The notes under the pieces are model-generated. The model saw only the letters and a program-made list of their open reading frames with translations. It was not told the origin of the DNA and made no database searches. DNA of 64,000 nt from Heliocidaris erythrogramma. Taxonomy: Eukaryota > Echinodermata > Echinoidea > Camarodonta > Echinometridae. Shown here one piece after another: positions 1-10,452 of the stretch. Within the stretch, counting starts at the first letter, position 1. Each line of letters opens with the position of its first letter. The DNA is taken from NCBI GenBank assembly GCA_025617745.1, contig CM046859.1:28447371-28511370 (forward strand), read 5' to 3'. Both the position numbers and the translations under genes were made by a program.

Positions 1-239
1 ACAAAGTGTTCATTGATGGTTGGTATTTGACAGTCTGCCAAATGATAGCCAACTTGCAAACAATGCGCTTTCCCAAGTGTTCATTGACGTGCTATTCTAG
101 TCACCTGGTCTACGATGTCTTTCTTTCATAGAGTTTAAATTCTTTAGGTTGCTATGTCGGGCAAGCTTACGTATTATCTTTCTTTGAAAAGATGCCTATC
201 CTAATGAAAAAGGGAAAGGTCATTTGCGAAAAGTTGCTC

Positions 240-490
240 ATGGGCCAATAGACCTGTTTACTCAGTGATTCAAATTTATGGATGTTTCTTTCCTGGGGAC
301 CTAGTAACGAGGTATCCATTAACATGTTATTAATGAATGAACTACAATACTTGGAATCGAGTTTGCATACATTGCTTGTTGCTATGTCTGACAAGCCTCT
401 GGCAAGCTTTCAGGTTGTCAAGAACAACCTTTGTTTCAAAAGTATGTATAAAATTTGAATCACTTATTAGTAAACAGGTCTATTACGAAA
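240..490. repeat. Dispersed foldback repeat, copy 1
   Basis: The ends are inverted copies of each other: AATAGACCTGTTTACT near 250 and AGTAAACAGGTCTATT near 470, each next to a TTGAATCA-like block. A related copy lies at 56340-56545 and shares the words CAAATTTATGGAT and TTGTTGCTAT. It looks like a non-autonomous element; no transposase is visible. Bases 1-239 show nothing recognisable. Confidence 0.5.
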
Positions 491-555
491 TCGCTTATTA
501 CGCAACTGTAGTGCAAGAGCCATCATCTGCTGCACAGGCATGGCGTGGTAAGTAA

Positions 556-1487
556 AACTTTAAGACATTAAATTTAGAACTTCTTTATGCCAATAAAGGT
601 ATCAAATAATATGATAATTACATTAATTTTTGTGGTGGTGGATATGAAACATGATGAAAAGCAATGAAGTGGAAATGCCATGTTTCAGCGTGTGGCCAAC
701 CGTCTACGGTACGCGTTGTCGTTGACATGAAAATTGTTGATCAGCCAGGCATGGGCCCCGATCGACCGCACGGGCCGGGCCGGGCCTGGGAAGTTTGGAA
801 GGCAGTGTGTGTGCTTTTTTCGTCACGATTGTGGATTGCCGAAAGGAACAATTAAACCTCTGAAATTGCTACTTCTTGGTCTAAAGTAATTCTCAGATGA
901 TTAAATCCACATGCCATGGTTTCAGTCGATATCTATGTATATAACCAGTTCATATCAATCTAAAAACAAAATCTAGACCTTAGTGTAGGGCTGTTTAACA
1001 GACTATAGAAGAGTGAGTTTTCAGCACTACAGGTGTGATTTTGTGCATACTGTTTGTGTGTGTTCTTTAGCACTATATTGGGTGTAAAAGTGTTAGCACT
1101 AGTAGTTCCGTTTGGGGGCTCTAAAATGAGTTATTTAATGCACTATAAGTGTTGTTTTTGCGAGCTACATGCGTCTAATAGCACCAGAAGTGTAAAAGGC
1201 TTACACTTAAAGTGTTTAAAGTAGCACTTGGACTGGTGTTGAATTATAGCACTTGTACAAGTGCTACTTTAGCACAATTTGTGCAGTCCCTATGCATGCC
1301 CTTACGGGTGCTTCCTCCAAATCTTGAGGTGCCATGGGCGCCAATCCTCACAGGAATTCTATTCAAGTGGGGGGGGGGGGGACACCCCATTGTTGCATCC
1401 AGGTGTGTCCCTCCCACTTGAATAGAATTCCTATGAGGATTGACGCCCATGTGAGGTGCTAATAATAGCACTTTATTTTTTAGAGTG
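556..1487 (-). repeat. Dispersed repeat unit H1, copy A (CACTC-ended)
   Basis: Nearly the whole stretch reappears in the opposite orientation at 16873-17669. One end, read on the minus strand, is CACTCTAAAAA next to a TA dinucleotide. The same end is used by several short MITEs here (13433, 20173, 31576). Copy A carries an extra 119-bp insertion at 1333-1451. The body contains many GTGCTA/TAGCAC words and no convincing gene. The CACT end and 2-bp flanks suggest a CACTA/EnSpm-like non-autonomous element, which is an inference. Confidence 0.6.
1333..1451. mobile_element. Small hAT-like MITE inside repeat H1 copy A
   Basis: This is a foldback of about 119 bp. Its ends CATGGGCG and CGCCCATG are inverted, and the inversion continues through CAATCCTCA and GAATTCTATTCAAGTGGG to a central G run. 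It is flanked by the 8-bp direct repeat TGAGGTGC (1325-1332 and 1452-1459). The sister copy of the host repeat has that 8-mer only once (GCACCTCA, 16901-16908), so the empty site is preserved. An 8-bp duplication and a CAnnG end are typical of hAT transposons. Confidence 0.75.
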
Positions 1488-2245
1488 TAGGAACACCTAT
1501 GATGATCATGTTTATTTTTCATGCACGACAAGACATTTTTCTCTAAATAATCTTCATATATTGGTAAGTTGTTGTCACGTGATTAATAATTCCTTCGCTT
1601 TTTGGCTTTCATAAAATATGAGTCATACTGACCATAGAGTACCGAAGTGATGACGTCACAAAAAGCTATTTTTTCATTCTGACATTTTTTATACCATATC
1701 TCAAAGGAACATGGTGAAAAACATCCAGAGCCCAAATTTTATGGCAATTGGCTCATTGGGCCCCGAGATATGGCCGCATGAATACCTCCTTAGCCCCATT
1801 GAAGTCAGTGTTAAATTGGCCTGGTTCTAAACTGTTAAGAACCAGGCCAATTTACACTGACTTCAGTGGGGCTAATTAGATATTCATATAGCCATACCTT
1901 GGGCCACCATGAACTGATTCATGTCAAATTTGATGTGTGAACGATTTCCATCATGCTCTACCTAAATATGGTCATAAAAATACTGAAATACAAAAATGAC
2001 GTCACACTTCGGTACTCTATTGTGAAATACAGTAACCAACTAGGATTAGAGCAGTAATCGCATGGAATATTCCAAGTGGCCTATTCTACTTTCTAGGAAT
2101 CTAGGGTCGGTGTTGTGAGACTTCATGTAGGATATTGCATTTTATTCCCCTGATAGTAAAGATATGCTATTTTAAAAGGAAAATGTTGTTTATCTGGTTG
2201 CAAGTGTTATTAAGCCGGGGAATACGCTTTAGGCTGAGAAGTTCC
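1488..2245 (+). repeat. Dispersed repeat unit H2, copy A
   Basis: This matches 16080-16423 in the same orientation, and more weakly 15790-15905. Shared words include GATGATCATGTTTATTT, CCAACTAGGATTAGAGCAG and TTATTAAGCCGGGGAAT. Copy A is interrupted by a 383-bp MITE at 1636-2018 that both other copies lack. No gene is seen. Bases 2246-2686 hold nothing recognisable. Confidence 0.65.
1636..2018. mobile_element. 383-bp foldback MITE with AT target duplication
   Basis: The terminal inverted repeats are AGAGTACCGAAGTG and CACTTCGGTACTCT, each followed inward by TGACGTCA. The element is flanked by AT on both sides. The two sister copies of the surrounding repeat read GACCATTGTGAAAT with no insert (16217 and about 15888), which proves insertion with a 2-bp duplication. 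A second internal palindrome (GGCCTGGTTCT and AGAACCAGGCC, about 1820-1850) sits at the centre. No coding capacity. Confidence 0.8.
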
Positions 2246-2686
2246 TCCCCTAGTTTTAAAATACTGTGAATTGTTGAGTTAGATGTAGGCTACATCATCT
2301 CTCATTTATCGGTTGGTCTTTTGTGGGCTTTATTGCGTCTTTAAGGTAGAGGTATGATAACCTTTGTTATTATCCTTCCAAAATTACATAAGGGATTATC
2401 TAAATGAGCTAGATGAACTTTATACAATGGTATCCACATGTGAACACTTCTATTTGCTGATAGACCCGTCTCTGAAAATAACGCAATCTTGTTTTTGATC
2501 GAGACACAGCTGTCTGGATCCGACTTTCCAATATTAATTTTTGCGTTGTAGATAAATTATGTAAGTGAGGCGAAAGCAATTTCTTAATTTACCCCCAAAC
2601 ACAAGAGTCGCATTTTACCATACTCATGCATGACTTTGAAAGGGAATCCGCTTCATTTAGTGTTCATCCATTCAAAAAAATTATTG

Positions 2687-3355
2687 GAGTCAAAAGGGGC
2701 CTGAGCTTTCGATCCTTGCAGAATCTTCGTCAGAGGCAAAAGACAAACGTAAAAAGGAAGACAAGCATATATATATAGACTACAGACACAAAACAGTATA
2801 CATGTAACAGGAACTGTAAGGGAGGGGCTGGGGACACAAAACAATGGAAACAAAAGGGGAGTGTGGGGAGTCAAAAGCAAGGAGTCAAGTAGGTGTGGAG
2901 GGGGATTAAAGCAAACACAAAGGCGTGGAGATGCCAGGACAGTAATGAGCCCCAAGCTCAAGTGTGGGTAACCTGTGGAAGCAAAGGATAAATGGGGAGG
3001 CAACTTCAAGCAGGATAAGGAACAATGCAAAGACAAGGGGTAAGAGAAAGGAATAAGTACTGTACAAGTCCAGTACAGTGGAGTGGTAGGGCAGAAAATA
3101 AAGAGGGAGTCGAGTTGTCAGACACCATGTGCATAATATATGGCATATAGAGTAAAGTGTAGTGCAAAAATATATATTTTTGCTGTTTACTGTATACAAG
3201 ACTATAAGATGTAAGGCATACTATATACTGAAAAATACATACATGTGCATATAAAGTCTGTAAAATGGAGATAAAATATATGTATATATATATATATCGA
3301 AAACAAGCTGCTGAAAACTGCTTATCCAATAATAGCGAGCCAATGGAGTAAAATG
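2687..3355 (-). repeat. Penelope-like element 3' region, extra copy
   Basis: The stretch lies between two same-strand copies of the 39-nt hammerhead-like motif. Like the 3' UTR of the neighbouring Penelope element it is A/G rich on the plus strand with GGGAGG words. Open frames here (2653-3362, minus) look like low-complexity shadows. It may be the untranslated part of a tandem or partly duplicated Penelope copy, since such elements often occur as partial tandems. Confidence 0.4.
2699..2737 (-). ncRNA. Hammerhead-ribozyme-like motif, copy 1
   Basis: Read on the minus strand, the 39 nt divide exactly into GCCT (stem I), CTGACGA (core), one A, GATTC-loop-GGATC (stem II), GAAA (core), GC (minimal stem III), TC (cleavage site) and AGGC (stem I). 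This copy has loop TGCAA. Ultra-short stem III type I hammerheads are known from terminal repeats of Penelope-like elements. Activity is inferred, not shown. Confidence 0.6.
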
Positions 3356-3367
3356 GAGTCAAAAGGG

Positions 3368-3406
3368 GCCTGAGCTTTCGATCCTAGCAGAATCTTCGTC
3401 AGAGGC
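3368..3406 (-). ncRNA. Hammerhead-ribozyme-like motif, copy 2
   Basis: Same 39-nt layout as the copy at 2699, with stem II loop TGCTA. It lies downstream of the Penelope-like coding region on the same strand, where a pseudo-LTR would be expected. It forms one arm of the palindrome at 3355-3487. Confidence 0.6.
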
Positions 3407-3434
3407 AAAAAGACCAGAGGCAAAAAGTCTTTTT

Positions 3435-3473
3435 GCCTCTGACGAAGATTCTGCTAGGATCGAAAGCTCAGGC
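3435..3473 (+). ncRNA. Hammerhead-ribozyme-like motif, copy 3 (inverted)
   Basis: Identical in layout to copy 2 but on the plus strand, 28 nt away from it. The two copies face each other in a near-perfect inverted repeat spanning 3355-3487. Confidence 0.6.
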
Positions 3474-3486
3474 CCCTTTGACTCCA

Positions 3487-3487
<1 letters not shown>

Positions 3488-3528
<41 letters not shown>
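3488..3528. repeat. (TA)n microsatellite
   Basis: About 20 TA units lie directly beside the inverted hammerhead pair and the 3' UTR of the Penelope-like element. The smaller AT tracts at 2767-2780 and 3281-3298 are similar. Confidence 0.9.
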
Positions 3529-3529
<1 letters not shown>

Positions 3530-3665
3530 GGGAGGTGTAAGGGTGCATACAGTGAGAAATATGTAATAAAAATTGGGCACGGGGCCTGCATGGGAGATGG
3601 GAGGAGTAAAATAAACTAAGTGGGAGTGGAAAGTATAATGTAAGGAAGGGGAGTAAAAAGATGTA

Positions 3666-5490
3666 TTAATCATTTCCCTCCTGGATGTTGAGGCCATAAG
3701 GTTGGATAGTGCGAAGTCGTGTCATCCAGTACTTCTCCCTGCTGGTTCGGACTGTGTCGGGACGGGTACCTAAAGATTCAATGCCCTGTAGAATCATATC
3801 GGTGATGGAATGGTTAGGAAGGTTAAAATGGTGGCCCACTGGAGTGTCAAGCTTGGCTGTGTTGACAGTGGATCTGTGCCCATAGAAGCGTCTCTTGAGT
3901 GTGGTCTTGGTTTCCCCTACGTACTGGGTCCTGCAGACTCTGCAAGTGATGAGATATACAACATTAGTGGTGGTGCAAGTGATATTGCCCTTGGTTTGGT
4001 GAGGGAGGTTGGTAGAGTTGTTGGTGAAAGTGTCGCCCTCGTGGATGTGTATAGCACATACGGTGCATTTGAAGGTGCCGTGCTGAATGGGAGAAGAATG
4101 GCCAGTTAGAGGGGGGACTTCAGCACGAACGATGAGATCCTTGAGGTTGCGGGGGCGTCGGTAAGACAGGATTGGGGTACTGGGTACAGCCTGTATGACA
4201 CGATCAGAAGTGTTGAGAATACGGTGGTTGTCATGAAGGATACATGCGGAGAGGAGGGAGATTGGGGTGGAAGGTGGTCACGAGAGGTATTCTGTCATTG
4301 GTATCCTGGCTGTCAGTTTTCTGTTTGAGAACTTCAGATCTGGGGAAGGAAAGAACTTTGTTGATGGCTTGTTGGGCTGTCCTGCCGCTATGGCCCCTGG
4401 CTACGAGATGTCTCTTCAGGTTCCTGGCATTCCTAGTCGGAATCCTCAGAGCAGATACGGCGAAGTCTGAGGGCCTGACTGTAAGGGATGCCGGTTTTGC
4501 AGTGACGGTGGTGGCAGCTGGATGAGTGGAGGTACTGGTGGGTATCTGTGGGTTTGGTGTAGAGAGTGGTGGTGAGACGGTTAGACTCCTTCTTGACTGT
4601 GACATCGAGGAAGTTGGTCTTCTGTTGGGAGAAATCAGAAGTGAATTTGATGGTCCTGTGGAAGGAATTGATGTGGGCAATGAATGTTTGGAGGCTGTCT
4701 TCCTCCCTGGTCCAGATGAAGAAGATGTCGATGTAGCGCCACCAGATCCATGGGCGACAGAGGGCTGAATCCAACAGCTGCTGCTCCAGCTCGGCCATGA
4801 AGAGACAAGCCTAGGAAGGAGCCACCCGTATGCCCATCGCTGTGCCGAATGCCTGTAGGTAGTGCTTGTCCATGAATGTGAAGTTGTTTTTTGTTAGTAC
4901 ATGTGACATGAGAGATTTGATGTCGGATACTGGGGGACTCGAGTGACCGCTGTTAGCCAATGCTGCACATGAGGCTGGAATACCTTCGTCATGGGGGATG
5001 TTGGTGTAGAGGGATGAAACATCAAAAGTGCCGATGATTGCAGTCTCGGGAATCTGGTCCTTGATGTCATTGAGTTTCCTGAGAAAGTCTGGTGTGTCAT
5101 GGATGTAGGAGGGTGCAGTTGAGACAAGGGGTTTAATGTGGTGATCAACAAAGAGGGAGATGTTCTCTGTAGGGGAACCATTTCCCGAGAGGATGGGTCG
5201 ACCAGGGTTGCCAGGTTTGTGGATCTTGGGGAGGAGATAGAAACGAGCAGGTTTGGCATTAGTGGGGGAGAGAAATTTGTGGGCCTTCTTGGAGAGGTGT
5301 CCACGTTCCTTCATGTCATTAAGTGTCGACTGGATCTGTTGAGAGAAATCACAAGTGGGGTCGGAATCAAGGGGTGTGTAGTGGGATCGGTTGTTGAGAT
5401 GTTTCATGGCTTCGTCGATGTACTGCTGGCGGTCCATAACTACGACGGCTGATCCTTTGTCTGCGGGCTTGATGATAATAACAAATTATT
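3666..5490 (-). mobile_element. Penelope-like retroelement (RT plus GIY-YIG), 5'-truncated and broken
   Basis: The minus strand encodes reverse transcriptase followed by a GIY-YIG endonuclease, the layout of Penelope-like elements. Recognisable RT blocks, in order, are KPADKGSAVVVMD (near 5460), FYLLPKIHKPGNPGRPI, FDVSSLYTNIPH (motif A), GTAMGI (motif B) and an FFIW palm block. A linker with CTVC follows, then VVYLITC...YVGET and HFNLPNH...REKYWM, which are the GIY-YIG core and its helix. The coding region ends at 3666. Upstream of about 5490 similarity stops, so the N-terminal part is missing, as is usual for these elements. A few breaks interrupt the frame, so it is dead. Hammerhead-like motifs follow it. 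Bases 5491-5800 hold nothing recognisable. Confidence 0.85.
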
Positions 5491-5809
5491 GTCAGTATTC
5501 ATATGATATCCAACATGATTACAGTCTTTGTTTCATGCACATTGTAATTCGAGATCCGTTACAATGGGAAAATGTATTCAAAGTATCTGAATGTGACAGA
5601 AAGAAAGAGGGGGATCAATTTTACCTTCTTTCTCAACTTACTCACTGTCGGTTTCCGACCATAAATACCGTTTTCTTCAATTTTGATTGAAGAGCGAGCG
5701 GCCGAAAAGAACATGTTGAAATAGATGAAGCAAAGTTTGTAGGTTCATGAATAAGTGTATAGTCCGGCTCACATGAGGCGTCATTTCCCAACATACTATA
5801 GTATCACAT

Positions 5810-5995
5810 TGGCGGATCTACGGGGGGGGGGGGGGGAGGAATTTAACCCCCCCCCCCCCCCCCCCCCCTTTGGGCTGCCAAGTAAAAATTATGGTCTCCA
5901 ATGCGTTAGTAAATGCCAGGAAAACATCACTTACGGGGGTTCAAAATAGAAAAAAAAAATCGGCTCGCCGCTTCGCTAGATCTGCCCTTGTATCA
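5810..5995. repeat. Poly-G/poly-C foldback repeat
   Basis: GGCGGATCTACGGGG at the left and CGCTAGATCTGCCC at the right are inverted. In between lie a 14-nt G run and a 23-nt C run. This class of G-run repeat occurs many times in the window. Bases 5996-6155 show nothing further. Confidence 0.5.
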
Positions 5996-6159
5996 CATCT
6001 TTGACTGGTACACTCTCATGAAAAACGTGATATCGTTTAAAACGTGACTGCAAAAGGAATAGTGCAAACTATATTATAAGTTAATTGCCATAACAGGCTC
6101 GATTAGCGCAGGTACTGACGCAATCGAAATTACGTCTCGTGTGAGCTGCATGGGCTTAA

Positions 6160-7072
6160 AGTAGCTATTCAAAGAAAATCACAAATATGGCAATTAATGT
6201 ATCACTAGAAACTGGGAAGCTTACAGATGGCAATCGTATAAGTGTTATGTCAACTGCGTATCTGATGATTATAAAAACAACACAAATAAAAGCGCTTCTC
6301 AGCATCTGGAATATCCGAGGATTCGCCAGAAATATAGCGATGTTTTGATGTCGTCACACTCGGGATCGATCCTGCTTAAGCAGACGACGTCCTATAATGA
6401 ATGAACGTAATTGCAATGCAATTATTTATCAAATTATAAAGAGTTTGGTGTATTTAAACATGACCTTATTTCACACCATTATAAAGGGAAAGTGAAACTG
6501 ATTCTGATAGCTAAAACCGTTTGATTGTAAATACACAGGAGAAGGGTCAATGATCAATGAAATAAACCCCACTTTCAAATTGAAAAGCCCTTCGAATAAT
6601 AGCAGGATGGTATTCGTTCCCTCTTGAAACGCCGAACATGCCACGGTGCAAGCAGCTGAAAATACAATGGCGTCTTATTTTGTTTACAAGTGACTGATTC
6701 CTTTATTTTTTTTAACGCTGCATTTTTCATCAAAATAATACCATACACGAAGTTAAGAGTGAGGCAACATACTAACATTAAGACTGACACTAGTGAAGGA
6801 AGAGAAATAAGTGAAGAGGAGATGACAAAATAGACTCTGAAAAATGTGTAAGATGTTATGGGACATCGTCTGCTTAGACAGGACTGGTCCATGGTGTGTC
6901 GTCACATATCTCATCAGCGTTCGAGGAGCTCTTCAGCTGCTATATCGGGGGCTGTATTTTACCGTTTTATTCAAATGTTTCCAAGCGTTGAATTTGGATA
7001 ACCTTGTTTAATTTATGCCATCTATGCAATAATAAGTATTAAGCCAATATTTAAAATCATTAAAGTCCCACT
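6160..7072. mobile_element. TTAA-flanked DNA transposon, non-autonomous, copy 1
   Basis: TTAA flanks both ends (6156-6159 and 7073-7076). The body matches, inverted, the better preserved copy at 62967-63913 over almost its full length, including GGAATATCCGAGGATTCGCC and AGCAGCTGAAAATACAATGG. TTAA duplications fit piggyBac or Kolobok superfamilies. The open frame at 6575-6892 (minus) is not similar to any transposase I know. Confidence 0.7.
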
Positions 7073-7259
7073 TTAAGACATCAAATTGTAAACTTAAAAT
7101 GTTCATAATTGTGAAATCTGATCATCGCTACACAACAGATACAGGTGTAAACTGGCTTACTCCTTACTATTCCACAAGATGAATGTCATCATCTATTTCT
7201 CTTGAGTACTGAGAAAGCACGTAGGATATAGTAATGCCTTAAGGGCACAGGCGCAGCCA

Positions 7260-7345
7260 GGATTTTTTCACTAGGGGGGGGGGGGGCAGACTTGAAGGAT
7301 CCAACCGCATAGCCAGGATTTCATTTTAGGGGGGGGGAGGCGGTT
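7260..7345. repeat. G-run repeat fragments
   Basis: Two tandem copies of CGCAGCCAGGATTT / CGCATAGCCAGGATTT are each followed by a run of 8-13 G. Confidence 0.5.
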
Positions 7346-7401
7346 GTGGGGCACGCGAAGAGTGCGAAATTGGTGAGGAGCACGCAAAGGGTGCTCCCCA
7401 G

Positions 7402-8135
7402 GGGTGGGTGCAGGGAGGGGGTGTTTCCCCCCTACCGCGCGAAAGCTCTTACGTTCAAGTTGCAGCAAATTTGAGAGAATGATAACGGCTCGTAACACTT
7501 TCTTAAGGCGGAAAGTTAGTTCAACGCCCTGACTGCTTTTCAGTTATTTGGACGCAATACTGCACTGTATGTAACAGGAGTGGGTGCAGGGAGGGGGAGT
7601 TCCCCCCCCCCCCCCCCCCCCATTCCCGCGCGAAGCGCGAAAGCTCTGACGTTTTAGCATCTTTTTTTAGGCGGAATGTTAGTTACCGCCCTGGCTGCTA
7701 TTCAGTTATTTTGGACGCAATTAATACTGCACTGTATGTAACAGGGGTGGGGGCAGGGAGGGAGAGTTTCCCCCCTTCCCGCGCGAAGCGCGAAAGCTCT
7801 GACGTTTTAGCATATTAATTTTGAGGGAAAGATAACGGCTTGTAGCAAACAACTTTTTAGGCGGAAAGTTATAGCTCGACTCCCCGACTGCTTATTAATT
7901 ACTTGGACGCAATATTGCACTTTTTGTAACATGGGTGGGCACAGGGAAGGGGAGTTTCTCCGTTCCCGCCCGAAGCGCGAAAGCTTTGACGTGCAAAGTT
8001 GAGAGAAAGATAAACGGCTCCTAGCAAACAACTTTTTTAGGCGGAAAGTTATAGTTCGACTCCCCGATTGCTTATTAATTACTTGGACACAATATTGCAC
8101 TATTTGTAACATGGATGGGCGCAGGGAAGATGAAC
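7402..8135 (+). repeat. Tandem array, unit about 170-190 bp
   Basis: Four or more units share GGGTGCAGGGAGG, CCCGCGCGAAGCGCGAAAGC, AACGGCTCGTAGCAAAC, AGGCGGAAAGTTA and TGGACGCAATA. Unit starts at GTAACA lie near 7571, 7738, 7928 and 8106. The array resumes at 10107 after a foldback insertion. The frames here do not look like a gene. Confidence 0.85.
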
Positions 8136-8143
8136 GGCTCGTA

Positions 8144-10098
8144 TGGCAAGCCTTATTAGGCTACTATTTAAAGTGATTTTTTGATATCACGAATTCGAAT
8201 TTGTGATATCACAAATTTCCATTGGTTTATCACATTAACCCAATTTTTGATATCAAGAAATCGAATTTGTGATATCACAAATTCGAATTTGTGATATCAC
8301 GAATTCCATTTAATGATATCACTTATTCCAATTTGTGATAGGCCTATCACAAAATTCTAGCACTCATGTTGTGCAAAAAATCACTTTGATTTCGAGCATT
8401 AGTTTTGTGCAGAAATTCAGCTGTGTATTCGAGCGTTAGTTTAGTGCTCGAATTCACTTGGTATTCGAGCTTTAGTTTAGTGCAGAAATTCAGCTGTGTA
8501 TTCGAGCGTTAGTTTAGTGCTCGAATTCACTTGGTATTCGAGCTTTAGTTTAGTGCAGAATGTAGTATAAGTTTGAATAAAAATAGCAACAGAGTTTTCG
8601 CATCCATATCCTTCACTGGAAACGATTTTAAAATAATTTTAGATGAATTGATACATGTAAATTGATTGGCAACATATCAAGAATTCAATTAATGATATGT
8701 TGTCAATTTATATGTAACCCGTCAATCTGTTCCATATATTTTCCATTTTTCAATGCTTAGCATACATATTTGTTTTTAGATAAGATAACACATAAAAAGA
8801 ATTTATGATTTCATTTGGATTCTTTATATTTTAAGCAAAAAATAGTCTCAAAATCAACTTGTTTTGTACAAAGATTGGCAACATATCAGTAATTCATTTT
8901 ATGATATGTTGCCAATTTGTTGTTAGTCGGATTGGAGTACCGTATCAGTTGCCCACGAGCAATACCCTGGCGTGCAGGCATAGCCACGTGGCCACGAGGC
9001 ATAACCACGAGGCATAACCACGTGGTCACCATACAGCTACAAAAGGTTACAGTACAGATGGAGAACTCGAGCTCCACACGTGTGCTTCTATACTGTGCAA
9101 GTGCTAGCATAACGCAATGCAACACGTGCATGCAGGGCATGGAACGTACCATTCATAGACAGGATCTCTATGGCTAGTATACAGTACATGAAATTGGCAA
9201 CATATCACGAAATGAATTACTGATATGTTGCCAATCTACGTAAAAATAAGTTGATTTTGAGACTATTTACTTGCTTTAAATATAAATCTAAGGAATGCAA
9301 GTGAAATCATAAATTCTTTTTACGTGATATTTTTAATAAAAACAAATATATATACATTAAACAATGAAAACTCGAAAATATATGAAACAGCTTGGCGGGT
9401 TTCATTTAAATTGACAACATATCATTAATTGAATTCTTGATATGTTGCCAATCAATTTACATGTATCAATTCGTCTAAAATTATTTTAAAATCGTTTCCA
9501 GTGAAGGATATGGATGCGAAAACTCTGTTGCTATTTTTATTCAAACTTATACTACATTCTGCACTAAACTAAAGCTCGAATACCAAGTGAATTCGAGCAC
9601 TAAACTAACGCTCGAATACACAGCTGAATTTCTGCACTAAACTAAAGCTCGAATACCAAGTGAATTCGAGCACTAAACTAACGCTCGAATACACAGCTGA
9701 ATTTCTGCACTAAATTAATGCTCGAATAACCTGTGAATTCGTGATATCACAAATTCGATTTCTTGATATCACAAAATCAAATTTGTGATATCATGAATTC
9801 GAATTAGTGATATCACAAAATGGAATTTGTGATATCAAGAATTCGAATTTGTGATATCACGAATTCGAATTTGTGATATCACAAAATCAATTTGTGATAT
9901 CACGAATTTAATTTTTGATATCACAAATTCCCATTGGTTTATCACATAAACCCAATTTTTGATATCAAGAAATCGAATTCGTGATATCACAAAATCGAAT
10001 TTGTGATATCACGAATTTAATTTTTGATATCACAAAATCGAATTTTTGATATCACGAATTCGAATTTGTGATATCACAAAATCACTTTAAATAGTATA
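8144..10098. mobile_element. Large foldback element with modular tandem-repeat arms
   Basis: Arms of about 750-900 bp are inverted copies of each other. From outside inwards each arm has: TACTATTTAAAGTGATTT; an array of palindromic GATATCAC/GAATTCGAATTTGT words; a period of about 72 bp made of GCTCGAATTCACTTGG and TTCGAGC...TAGTTTAGTGC; a unique segment; and two small hairpins with arms TTGGCAACATATCA. The centre (about 8930-9190) is unique and holds CACGTGGCCACGAGGCATA repeats. The 8-mer GGCTCGTA flanks it (8136-8143 and 10099-10106), and the tandem array continues on both sides, so it inserted into that array. The design recalls the long-inverted-repeat TU elements of sea urchins. No coding region. 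Confidence 0.8.
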
Positions 10099-10106
10099 GG
10101 CTCGTA

Positions 10107-10345
10107 GCAAACAATTTTTTAAGCGGAAAGTTATAGTTCGACGCCCAGACTGCTTTTCAGTTATTTTAGCGTAATAATGCACTGTATGTAACATGGGTGG
10201 GTGCAGGGAGGGGGGAGTTTCCCCCTTCCCGCGCGAAGCGCGAAAGCTCTGTCGTTTTATCAAATTTGAGCAAACAATTTTTTTAGGCGGAAAGTTATAG
10301 TTCGAAGCCCGGACTGCTTTTCAATTATTTGGACGCAACATTTAA
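10107..10345 (+). repeat. Tandem array, continuation
   Basis: This is the remaining part of the 170-190-bp array beyond the foldback insertion, with the same CCCGCGCGAAGCGCGAAAGC and AGGCGGAAAGTTATAG words. Confidence 0.8.
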
Positions 10346-10354
10346 CCTGCGAGG

Positions 10355-10421
10355 GAACGAAGCCAGTGGCGTATCTAGGGATTATGGCGCCCGGGGCAAA
10401 CAATGAAATTAGGCGTCCACA

Positions 10422-10452
<31 letters not shown>

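Noticed and set aside
4231-5452. Plus-strand frames with long open stretches
   Set aside because: They are antisense shadows of the Penelope-like reverse transcriptase on the minus strand.
8160-10100. Regularly repeated short palindromes resembling a CRISPR array
   Set aside because: Repeats are immediately adjacent without unique spacers, are mirrored in two arms and flanked by an 8-bp duplication. The window is eukaryotic.
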